From: a virus
Direction: 5' to 3' (one strand)
DNA length: 27,706 nucleotides
IMG/VR virus record: IMGVR_UViG_3300048028_000141
Span: 1-27,706 of that record
Positions within the stretch are counted from its first letter, which is position 1. Each line of letters starts with the position of its first letter. The translations under genes were made by a program, and so were the position numbers. Of this stretch, positions 1 through 6,323 are shown piece after piece. A model generated the notes under the pieces. It searched no databases. It was not told the origin of the DNA and was given only the letters and a program-made list of their open reading frames with translations.

Positions 1-547
1 CTACGAAAGCAGTCTCATCAATATACAAGAACGAAATCGATTTACCACGAATCGCACTTGATGAAGTTGAGCCAGCAATAATTTTACATCCATTCTCAAA
101 TTCAACAGAACCTTTGTTCCATTCCATAACACCCTGCTGTAACCACTTTGGCAATGCTTCGTATGCAATCTTGATTCGATCAAGTATTTCACGAGCCGCA
201 TCACCTTTGTTTGCGAGTAACGCAACGGTCTTATGTTCGTTGAAGATAATATAATGTAGAATCACAGCAACAGCAGTTGTTGTTTTACCTGCCTGTCTTG
301 ATGTTACAACTGTTACTCTACGATTGTTTGTTATCTTATCAACAATCTCTTTCTGATAATCGTACAATGCGATAGGTATTAATCCTCTATCTACATGAAC
401 GATTTGAATATACTTTTCTGCGAAGTATGTTGGATTCTGAGCGCATTTAACGAACTCTCCAACCATATCTTGTGTGAACTCAACAGATACGCCCTTTCTT
501 TTCAGATTGACATTTCCGTTGTAGCCCTTTTCTATCGCATTAACCAT
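1..547 (-). CDS. gp17: Terminase large subunit gp17, N-terminal part (open at left edge)
   Basis: This is the ATPase/nuclease motor subunit that drives DNA into the prohead in T4-like phages. I translated it from the ATG at 547-545; 182 codons are present and the frame is open at base 1. An adenine-binding Q-motif-like segment (ALYDYQKEIVD, about residues 60-70) precedes the Walker A loop SRQAGKTT (83-90). Walker B is SFLYIDE (172-178), with the expected catalytic glutamate E178. All this matches the ATPase domain of T4 gp17, which is about 610 aa in T4; the C-terminal nuclease lies outside the window. The start lies inside the end of gp16 (8-nt overlap) and has no strong Shine-Dalgarno, which suggests translational coupling. 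Identification rests on motifs and on the position after gp16. Confidence 0.95.
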   Translation of the reverse strand, partial: MVNAIEKGYNGNVNLKRKGVSVEFTQDMVGEFVKCAQNPTYFAEKYIQIVHVDRGLIPIALYDYQKEIVDKITNNRRVTVVTSRQAGKTTTAVAVILHYIIFNEHKTVALLANKGDAAREILDRIKIAYEALPKWLQQGVMEWNKGSVEFENGCKIIAGSTSSSAIRGKSISFLYIDETAFV

Positions 548-953
548 CGCTATTTTTCATGTCCTTAATCAACTGCTGTAGTTCATTTGTAGAACCAACA
601 AACAAGTTGTTATTCGTTGTGGGGTTTTGCGAAGAGTCTGTACTAGACTCTCCTTCTACCTTTAACTTATCTGTAGACATCTTAACTAAATCTTTGTTAG
701 CATCTACGAGAGTCTTCATGATGGTCGAAACGACTTCATATGCTCTCGGATGCTCTGATGCTTTTGCTACATCGAGCATTTGCTCTAACGCCTCTGTTCC
801 AGATTCGATTACATTATAGAAGTTACTTCTAGCATACTCATAATCTTTATCTATCTTGTCGTCAGTGGGAACTTCTGTTCTTTGAACTATTTTCCCTTCG
901 ACTACATCATTCAGAGGCTCAAGTCCTAGACTTTTACCTATTTCATCATTCAT
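540..953 (-). CDS. gp16: Terminase small subunit gp16
   Basis: A 137-aa protein, somewhat shorter than T4 gp16 (164 aa). In this family the small subunit forms a ring that recognises DNA and regulates the gp17 motor. The central helical region (about residues 35-92) contains the signature SEHPRAYEV followed by a long helix with KTLVDANKDLVKM, typical of T4-like gp16. The C-terminal 45 residues are Ser/Asn/Thr-rich and probably flexible, ending in a short helix (ELQQLIKDMK). The start is supported by an AAAGG sequence about 7 nt upstream of the ATG. It begins 11 nt after the gp15 stop and overlaps gp17 by 8 nt, so it belongs to the same operon. Confidence 0.93.
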   Translation of the reverse strand: MNDEIGKSLGLEPLNDVVEGKIVQRTEVPTDDKIDKDYEYARSNFYNVIESGTEALEQMLDVAKASEHPRAYEVVSTIMKTLVDANKDLVKMSTDKLKVEGESSTDSSQNPTTNNNLFVGSTNELQQLIKDMKNSDG

Positions 954-964
954 ATTATAACCTT

Positions 965-2182
965 TTACTCGTGTTCTTTAGCAACACCCGATGTTGTTGC
1001 TCCATCTCCATCACCATCTGATATTACTACCATTGCTTTCCAGTCATCATCTATACCAATGCTTTGTGTGAATGCGTCTCTTGCCGTATCGTCTGCTATT
1101 AAACCAGTGACCAACTTAGTCACCAGTGCGCCAGATGGTCTATTTGCATTTGGTGTTGGTATTGTGATTACATCACCAACTTTATATGTTTGTCCACTAG
1201 TACTCAAGAATGTATTCCAAGAAGCCTGATTGACATCTGCTGTCTGATCACCAAGTTTATATATTCGAACACTTGTATTAGATGGTATAGATGCCATATC
1301 TACAGGAACAGCAGGCTGTACTGTAATCTGTGAGCCAGATGCTCTTGTTGTTGGAGTTGCTGTACCACCAGTACCAGTATTTACATAACTTGACAATTGA
1401 CTGTTTACAGTAAATGTTTCGCCAACAGCAGGGTCAGAATCTGCACCAATCGCATTCCAGTTCCTGTTAGAACCAAGATTACTTATTTTATATGTCTCAC
1501 CAACAACCAAGTCACTAAATGCTATACCTGTTTGAAGATTAGTTGTTGGGTAAATGTCAGCATCAACAAAAGTAATCTGCTTCTTGCTAGACACCGGTCC
1601 GAAGAAGTAACCTTTCATTGTGAAGTTCAATGTCCAAATCAACGCTCTTCTTGATTCAAAGTCGCCCTCGTATGTGTCTTCTTGTGACACACTGTTTAGT
1701 ATGATTGGTATATCGAAGTATGTGTTTAGTTCATCAATCAACTTAACACTCACTGTACAATCTGGTTTGAAGAATGGTAGTATCTGCTCAACAATCTTTG
1801 TACCATCTTCGTTATATTTTGTCATAATGTTCAACTGAAACTCAATATCGTATGGAGCAGGTGAAAACATTGTAGTCATTGTTCCATCAGCCGCACTTGC
1901 TCTAACCAGTTTTGTCACACTTGTTAACTTTCTATCTGGCGCATATGTCATTCCAGTCATTTCAAAAGACATTCTTGGTAATGTGATTGCGGGTGCATTG
2001 TTCTGTAGATTCTGATCAAGTCTAGCAAGTATCTTTTGCATTGGTGCGTAGTTGATCGGCACCTTCATTCTTTGAGTGGTTGTGTTTCCAGTCTTTCTGC
2101 TTATTTCGATGTCGTTAAACATCGTGCCGAATACAGCAACATATCGTCTAGTCGTCTCGTTGTAAAAGTGATTACCGTACAT
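965..2182 (-). CDS. gp15: Tail sheath stabilizer/terminator gp15 with extended modular C-terminus
   Basis: T4 gp15 (272 aa) caps the contractile sheath and tail tube and joins the tail to the neck. Residues 1 to about 205 carry the family core: MYGNHFYNETTRRYVAVFGT at the start, KVPINYAP, SFEMTGMTY, and WTLNFTMKGYFFGPV near 190-205. The protein is 405 aa, about 130 aa longer than in T4. The extra C-terminal part holds two copies of a short module (Y-x-I-x-x-LG, a Trp-Asn, then VG-x-x-F/I): GETYKISNLGSNRNWNAIGA near residue 226 and a divergent one near 303 (RIYKLGD with SWNTF and YKVGDVI). The end is Asp/Gly-rich. Its ATG shares one base with the gp14 stop (TAATG), suggesting coupled translation. 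Confidence 0.9.
   Translation of the reverse strand: MYGNHFYNETTRRYVAVFGTMFNDIEISRKTGNTTTQRMKVPINYAPMQKILARLDQNLQNNAPAITLPRMSFEMTGMTYAPDRKLTSVTKLVRASAADGTMTTMFSPAPYDIEFQLNIMTKYNEDGTKIVEQILPFFKPDCTVSVKLIDELNTYFDIPIILNSVSQEDTYEGDFESRRALIWTLNFTMKGYFFGPVSSKKQITFVDADIYPTTNLQTGIAFSDLVVGETYKISNLGSNRNWNAIGADSDPAVGETFTVNSQLSSYVNTGTGGTATPTTRASGSQITVQPAVPVDMASIPSNTSVRIYKLGDQTADVNQASWNTFLSTSGQTYKVGDVITIPTPNANRPSGALVTKLVTGLIADDTARDAFTQSIGIDDDWKAMVVISDGDGDGATTSGVAKEHE
1159..1506 (-). repeat. Two copies of the 'Y-x-I-x-x-LG ... W-N ... VG-x-x-F' module in gp15
   Basis: Copy 1 (1506-1347) encodes GETYKISNLGSNRNWNAIGA, then AVGETFTV and a GTGGTATPT tail. Copy 2 (1272-1159) encodes RIYKLGD, SWNTFLSTSGQTYKVGDVIT. 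The family recurs in the 716-aa, 1357-aa, 1607-aa and beta-helix genes. The copies are diverged in sequence but keep the order of Tyr, Leu-Gly, Trp and Val-Gly. Confidence 0.65.
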
Positions 2183-2967
2183 TAGAAAATATCATCTCCA
2201 AATGGGTTGCCTTGACTGAAGTCAATAATGTTATCTGCTTGAATACCAGTATTAACCATGTCTTCAAACGCAGTGTTTTGACCACCTGTATTAGCATCAA
2301 ATGTTGCATCATCAACAGGAGTACCATCAGCCTGAACAGTCTTGTGATTAGAAAATACTGCTGTAATTAAATCTGCTTGTGCTTGCGTTAATACGCCAGA
2401 AACTTCAGGTATTGTAAATCTTTCTTGACTATATTCGAACAACTCACACTTCAGATCAAATGTTTGTAGTGAACCCATTTGATAGAACACTGCTTCATGC
2501 TCAACAAATGTGATTTCGAATATCTTCTTGTTTAGTGGGAAGTATAAAAGATCGCCTTCAAGAGGTCTTCTTTCAGTAGCAGTAACACCACTTGTTCCTC
2601 TATCCACATCATCATTAGTACCATCACTATCACTGTCAGTAGTGTCTATAATATTAGAGACTGAATCTCTATATCTCTTTTGAGCGATAGTGAATGTGAT
2701 TGAGTCACGAACTTCAAGACCAAACTTAGATAAGAAGTCGCCTTCTCCCTCAAAGCCCTCAACATTCTTAATATACATTTCAACTGGATACGCAGAAAGA
2801 TACTGGGCCAAGTCATCTTCTTGAAAGATGTTGTCCCTAGAAGCAGGGTTTCTTGGAATATAGAAACAGTCAAGACCAAACATCTTGATAGACTCAATAA
2901 CCAAGTCTTCTATGAGTGACTGCTCTTGAGTATACCCATAGTTGTTGAAATAAGAATTTGTAGCCAC
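2182..2967 (-). CDS. gp14: Neck protein gp14
   Basis: gp14 joins gp13 in the T4 head-completion/neck structure that receives the tail. The 261-aa length matches T4 (256 aa). Family segments are SYFNNYGYTQEQSLIEDLV at the N-terminus, YPVEMYIKNVEGFEGEGDFL (60-79), KFGLEVRDSITFTIAQKRY (81-99), and the later PLEGDLLYFPLNKKIFEI. The start is GTG at 2967-2965 (reads GTG GCT ACA AAT), supported by AGGA 7 nt upstream; there is no ATG in a better position. An aspartate-rich stretch DSDSDGTNDDVD (111-122) resembles a thrombospondin type-3 calcium loop and sits in a variable region. Four bases separate it from the gp13 stop. Confidence 0.93.
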   Translation of the reverse strand: MATNSYFNNYGYTQEQSLIEDLVIESIKMFGLDCFYIPRNPASRDNIFQEDDLAQYLSAYPVEMYIKNVEGFEGEGDFLSKFGLEVRDSITFTIAQKRYRDSVSNIIDTTDSDSDGTNDDVDRGTSGVTATERRPLEGDLLYFPLNKKIFEITFVEHEAVFYQMGSLQTFDLKCELFEYSQERFTIPEVSGVLTQAQADLITAVFSNHKTVQADGTPVDDATFDANTGGQNTAFEDMVNTGIQADNIIDFSQGNPFGDDIF

Positions 2968-2971
2968 TCTA

Positions 2972-4231
2972 TTATCCTATCATATCGGTTGCGGGCAAAG
3001 AATAGCTTGAAGCCATTTCTTCTTCAAGTCTTTGAATCTCTTCTCTCGCATCACTTAAAATTTGTTCTCCATTGAACTGAACGCCACCGGGCAATGTCAT
3101 GCCATTGAACTTGGTGAGATTTGAACCCCACTGATACTTGATCTTAGCCGATGCATAGTTTTGTAGGAAACGGTCTTTCCAAACATCAGAACCATTTGAC
3201 GTATCTACAGTTTTATATGCTTCAACAACAATATAGTTACCCAGTGAAAGTTGATCCCAATCTGTATCAATCTGAATCTTGTTTGTGTGTCTATTGAATC
3301 TTAGTTGCTGTTTACCAACCAACATCTCATCTAAAAGAGATAGATGAGCCATTGACATATAGTAATGAGTTATGTTATAATTAACTATGTCGTGTAAGTT
3401 ATGAAGAATAAACTGATACTTTGCGTTAAACATACCAGTACCAGTAGATACTTCTGATTCCATTGGGAATAGATTAGAAACACCAATGTATGGGTCTTCA
3501 ATAGTCTCGAAAGTAAGACCAGTTGTTGAGCCAGCAACAGTTGTTTCGCCAGAACCATCTGTATTCTTTAACTGAAAAGTTCCACCACCAACTGAAGATG
3601 TAGATACTCTGTAGTCACCAGTTGCTAGTGTTGCTCCACCAGTTAACACACCAGATACTCTAATCAATTGACCAACTTCTGGAACATTTCCAGTTGTAGT
3701 GAACGAAGCAACTGTGTCAGACACTGCTATTGTGCCAGTCATCTTCGTCTTAACACTTAGATCAATGTAGCGAGTTTCGTACAACCCTCTGTATAAATCT
3801 GTTATTTGTCGTGCATCATTAGCCCCATGCACACTTGCGAAAGTATCACTTGTAGCGAACTTACCTATAGTAAACTCACTTAGAGATGGTCTTTTAAAGA
3901 AAACTCTGTTGTTATCTACATCGACTGCAACTACAGTTGCTTTTGCTGTGGCTTCTTCAGCACCACCACTAGATGAAGATACTTCTTTGATGACATCACC
4001 TACTTTGAAGTCACCCTCTGAAAGTGTGCTAAATTCGATATAAGAGTTCAGTACTCTGGCTTTATAATATACTTTTTCTACACCATCGAAGTGATAATCA
4101 TGATAATACGCTAACGCCTCATCAACTCTATCTGTCACTTGATCATCAGAAACATTGATATCGATTACTGGTTTACCCAGTTTTCTGAGACAATATTCTT
4201 TAAATTCGGCTTTAGTTGTTGGCTCTGCCAT
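2972..4231 (-). CDS. gp13: Neck protein gp13, enlarged by inserted modules
   Basis: T4 gp13 (309 aa) is a head-completion protein of the neck. Here the protein is 419 aa. The N-terminal core is residues 1 to about 57 (TKAEFKEYCLRKLGKP, DRVDEALAYYHDYHFDG). It resumes at about 245 with YIGVSNLFPM, FNAKYQFILHNLHDIVNYNI, YYMSMAHLSLLDEML and KIKYQWGSNL. Between these lie two short beta-type modules: about 70-130 (FKVGDVIKEVSSSSGG... VDNNRVFF) and about 163-243 (SFTTTGNVPEVGQLIRVSG ... GTFQLKNTDGSGETT). The second is shared with the 3' end of the plus-strand gene ending at 9755. Start ATG at 4231, with AGGA about 8 nt upstream and late promoter box TATAAATA about 34 nt upstream. It is the first gene of the gp13-gp17 transcription unit. 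Confidence 0.92.
   Translation of the reverse strand: MAEPTTKAEFKEYCLRKLGKPVIDINVSDDQVTDRVDEALAYYHDYHFDGVEKVYYKARVLNSYIEFSTLSEGDFKVGDVIKEVSSSSGGAEEATAKATVVAVDVDNNRVFFKRPSLSEFTIGKFATSDTFASVHGANDARQITDLYRGLYETRYIDLSVKTKMTGTIAVSDTVASFTTTGNVPEVGQLIRVSGVLTGGATLATGDYRVSTSSVGGGTFQLKNTDGSGETTVAGSTTGLTFETIEDPYIGVSNLFPMESEVSTGTGMFNAKYQFILHNLHDIVNYNITHYYMSMAHLSLLDEMLVGKQQLRFNRHTNKIQIDTDWDQLSLGNYIVVEAYKTVDTSNGSDVWKDRFLQNYASAKIKYQWGSNLTKFNGMTLPGGVQFNGEQILSDAREEIQRLEEEMASSYSLPATDMIG
3497..3745 (-). repeat. Module in gp13 shared with the plus-strand 1143-aa gene
   Basis: This segment encodes about residues 163-243 of gp13. It matches the product of 9456-9720 on the plus strand: TTGNVPEVG against TTGNLPELG, TFQLKNTDGS against TFQLKNQDGS, and TTGLTF in both. 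Similarity is visible at DNA level around the CAG-TTA/CTA-AAGAAT-x-x-AGATGGT core, suggesting fairly recent exchange. Confidence 0.7.
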
Positions 4232-4264
4232 GTTCGATTCCTAAATTATGTTGGTATAATATAC

Positions 4265-4272
4265 TATTTATA
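4265..4272 (-). promoter_or_regulatory. T4-type late promoter box for gp13-gp17
   Basis: The minus strand reads TATAAATA here, an exact match to the T4 late-promoter -10 box recognised by sigma gp55. It lies 34 nt upstream of the gp13 start codon, a spacing that allows a short leader with the visible AGGA ribosome site. No competing gene lies between. Confidence 0.75.
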
Positions 4273-4308
4273 AGCAATAAATTTGTGCTTTTCATCAGAT
4301 ACAATGAG

Positions 4309-4326
4309 TATAAATATTTATAAATA
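4309..4326 (+). promoter_or_regulatory. Tandem and divergent late promoter boxes (palindromic)
   Basis: The plus strand contains TATAAATA twice, at 4309-4316 and 4319-4326. The 14-bp stretch 4309-4322 (TATAAATATTTATA) is a perfect palindrome, so a TATAAATA box is also present on the minus strand at 4322-4315. The plus boxes lie 51-68 nt upstream of the ATG at 4378 and could drive the plus-strand island. The minus box could act as a second gp13 promoter. Promoter function is inferred from the T4 consensus. Confidence 0.7.
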
Positions 4327-4377
4327 AGTGATAACAGACTTCACTTAATTTCTATTGAAAAGGATAAAGGATTAAAA

Positions 4378-4710
4378 ATGGCAATTCCAAACATAGCAAC
4401 AATACCTTCAGGTTCTGGTAGCGGCAACTATCCGGGCGATACTGGTTTTGAGTATAGAGGCGGTAAAACAACCTTTGGTTTTTATGGAACATTTTCAGGC
4501 AGTGATACAAACAATAACATAAAAATTCAAGCCGCATTTGATGACGGTTCCACTAACGCTAACTGGGTAGACTTAACTGATGCTCAAGGTAGCGCAGTTG
4601 TGGTTCAAGGAAACGATATTGTTTCAGTTGACATTGGAAAGTGCAGATTAAGATTCAATCTTGTTGTCGGAACAGGAACTACAGGCCCAATCAATATTTC
4701 TGCATCATAG
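4378..4710 (+). CDS. Small beta-rich hypothetical (probable virion) protein
   Basis: A 110-aa protein not recognised with certainty. It begins MAIPNIATIPSGSGSGNY, has a glycine-rich linker, and then a run of predicted beta strands: GKTTFGFYGTFSG, NNIKIQAAFDDGS, WVDLTDAQGSAVVV, CRLRFNLVVGT. This pattern (aromatic strand, FDDGS-x-x-x-WVDL, final strand ending in a small polar tail) resembles small all-beta virion accessory proteins of tailed phages, but no catalytic motif is present. The ATG follows AAGGAT about 12 nt upstream and tandem late promoter boxes. The next gene starts 11 nt after its stop, so the two are probably co-transcribed and structural. Confidence 0.6.
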   Translation: MAIPNIATIPSGSGSGNYPGDTGFEYRGGKTTFGFYGTFSGSDTNNNIKIQAAFDDGSTNANWVDLTDAQGSAVVVQGNDIVSVDIGKCRLRFNLVVGTGTTGPINISAS

Positions 4711-4721
4711 AGGTAGAATAA

Positions 4722-5933
4722 ATGTCTACTTCTACTATAAAAAGAGGCCTTATCACTAGAGGTGTTGCAACAAAGGGTCTTATATTTGAATCAGAATTCG
4801 CAGTCACAGGTGAACTAACTTCAGTTATTACATCTGCTGGGTCACTTAGTGTCAATGAAAATATTGATGCGGATACTGCTGTATATACAGCTACCGCAAG
4901 AGATCCGAATGGTGTGACTTCTGGCTTCTCATTTGCCATATCTACTGGTAATTCTTCTGACTTCACGATAAACTCTAGCACTGGTGTTGTGACAATAGAT
5001 GCTTCTCCTAATTTTGAAGCACAGCCATCATATTCATTTACAGTCACAGCAACAAAGAGTGGGCAACCAACAGCAACAAAAAATGTAACTATTGGTGTCA
5101 ATAATCTTGATGATACTGCACCAACTATTACTTCTGGTGCTACAGCGACAGCAATCGCAGAAAATTCTGGTGCAGGTCAGGTTATTTACACTGTAACTGC
5201 TGATGATTCTAGCGATATTTCTGGTGGAGTTACATTCTCGAAGAGTGGTACAGATCAGAGTCACATCAGCATAGACTCAACAACAGGCGCAGTCACATTA
5301 ACTGCTAACCCTGATTTCGAAACTAAGTCATCTTATAGCTTTAATGTAATTGCTACAGATGCGGCAGGCAATAATTCTACTCAAGCAGTGACACTAGCAA
5401 TTACTGATGACACTTCTGACAATGGTATTCAACACACAATCACTCATCTCAGTCAGTGTATTCAAGGTAGTTCCACACCATATACGGAAGCAAATGGCTT
5501 CTGTTTATATGGGGCACACTGGACAGGTAATTCTAATACCGGAAGCTATAGAGGCGGTTCGAGTGTTAGCCCTGATCATAACTCAATTTGGGGATCGAAG
5601 GGTGCAAATAATGCTAATATGATTCAAGACCTTTGTTTTACTACCAGTAACTATGGTGGATATAGTTCAAGCCAACCATCTCGTCATAGGTTTACCGTCC
5701 ATGTTGCAGGAAATCACTCTAACAACCCGACCAACTGGTCAGTTACCCCTAACCCAGGAGTATCAGAAACATTCAATAAAGCTGACCTTGATATAAATAC
5801 ATATCAAAGTAATGGAGCGCATTTCTATGAATGGTATCTGGGCGCAACTGTGCCTGCGTCAGGAACAGCATGGCACGCCGCTAAAAACTTTACAAATGGC
5901 AACACTTGGACAACAACATTCACTGTACTATAG
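4722..5933 (+). CDS. Cadherin-repeat adhesin-like virion protein
   Basis: A 403-aa protein with three parts. Residues 1-38 form a short basic N-terminus (IKRGLITRGVATKGLIFES), like N-termini of other small phage structural proteins. Residues about 40-130 and 138-230 are two tandem cadherin-type repeats: each has an acidic NEN/AEN start, an S-x-TG-x-V-T strand, (S/N)P-(N/D)FE followed by SYSF-x-V-x-AT, and an Asp-rich linker (NNLDDTAP after repeat 1, ITDD after repeat 2). In cadherins these acidic positions bind calcium between domains. Residues 236-403 form a Trp/Gly/Ser-rich globular domain that I do not recognise, ending HAAKNFTNGNTWTTTFTVL. No signal peptide or membrane segment is seen, which fits a virion component rather than a secreted host protein. 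AGAGG lies upstream of the ATG. Host-binding fibre or decoration is inferred. Confidence 0.7.
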   Translation: MSTSTIKRGLITRGVATKGLIFESEFAVTGELTSVITSAGSLSVNENIDADTAVYTATARDPNGVTSGFSFAISTGNSSDFTINSSTGVVTIDASPNFEAQPSYSFTVTATKSGQPTATKNVTIGVNNLDDTAPTITSGATATAIAENSGAGQVIYTVTADDSSDISGGVTFSKSGTDQSHISIDSTTGAVTLTANPDFETKSSYSFNVIATDAAGNNSTQAVTLAITDDTSDNGIQHTITHLSQCIQGSSTPYTEANGFCLYGAHWTGNSNTGSYRGGSSVSPDHNSIWGSKGANNANMIQDLCFTTSNYGGYSSSQPSRHRFTVHVAGNHSNNPTNWSVTPNPGVSETFNKADLDINTYQSNGAHFYEWYLGATVPASGTAWHAAKNFTNGNTWTTTFTVL

Positions 5934-5942
5934 GAATTTATA

Positions 5943-6272
5943 ATGATATCTTGGAAAATAAACAAAATAGAAACTTCATCACACGAATCCATGTCAAATG
6001 TGCTTATGTGGTGCGAATGGGAGTGTACATACAAAACAGAATCTGTGTATCGAAGAAGCTATGGAAGGTTAAGGCTTTGTCACGAAAACATAGCACCTGA
6101 ATCGTTTATTGAATATGATCAACTTCAAGAAAGTGCAGTTATTGAATGGGTTAAACAGCATCTTGGACAATATCGAGTTGATGAAATTATAGATGCAAAT
6201 ACAAATACTGGTATGGAATCTGTTGAAGAAGATTGGAAAGACAATACGATTGTATGGCCTGCTAACTGGTAG
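5943..6272 (+). CDS. Conserved-type hypothetical phage protein, 109 aa
   Basis: The ATG is preceded by AGGA overlapping the cadherin-gene stop (TAGGA), 7 nt upstream, which argues for this start and for coupling to the preceding gene. The protein begins MISWKINKIE and has alternating strands (LMWCEWECTY, YRRSYGRLRL). It ends with an acidic segment containing FIEYDQLQESAVIEWVKQHL, likely a helix in which a length of chain is presented before a tryptophan. Small proteins of this shape occur beside tail-fibre genes in other marine phages, but I cannot assign a function. A fibre chaperone or minor structural role is only a guess from position. A 64-aa reading frame overlapping its start in another frame is not favoured. 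Confidence 0.6.
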   Translation: MISWKINKIETSSHESMSNVLMWCEWECTYKTESVYRRSYGRLRLCHENIAPESFIEYDQLQESAVIEWVKQHLGQYRVDEIIDANTNTGMESVEEDWKDNTIVWPANW

Positions 6273-6284
6273 TCATTCATCGTA

Positions 6285-6292
6285 CATAAATA
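6285..6292 (+). promoter_or_regulatory. Late-promoter-like box CATAAATA
   Basis: CATAAATA is one base from the T4 late consensus TATAAATA. It lies in the 51-nt gap between the 109-aa gene and the 1143-aa gene, 31 nt upstream of the latter's ATG. This is the same spacing as the gp13 promoter box, so it may give the long gene its own late transcript. Confidence 0.55.
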
Positions 6293-6323
6293 GTATGATA
6301 ACACATGAACCTAAGAGAATCGC

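Noticed and set aside
1-225. A 74-aa minus-strand reading frame
   Set aside because: It lies in another frame of the terminase gp17 gene, whose frame carries clear Walker motifs.
2646-2897. An 83-aa minus-strand frame within gp14
   Set aside because: It is an out-of-frame shadow of gp14; the gp14 frame is conserved over this stretch.
4309-4322. Palindrome considered as an intrinsic terminator
   Set aside because: It is pure A/T with no GC stem or U-tract and matches late promoter boxes instead; both flanking genes start, rather than end, here.
5400-5933. C-terminal domain of the cadherin-type protein as a diversity-generating retroelement target
   Set aside because: No reverse transcriptase, template repeat or accessory gene is seen in the window.
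5906-6100. A 64-aa plus-strand frame overlapping the cadherin-gene end
   Set aside because: It overlaps the better-supported 109-aa gene, which has a well-spaced AGGA site; this frame has none.
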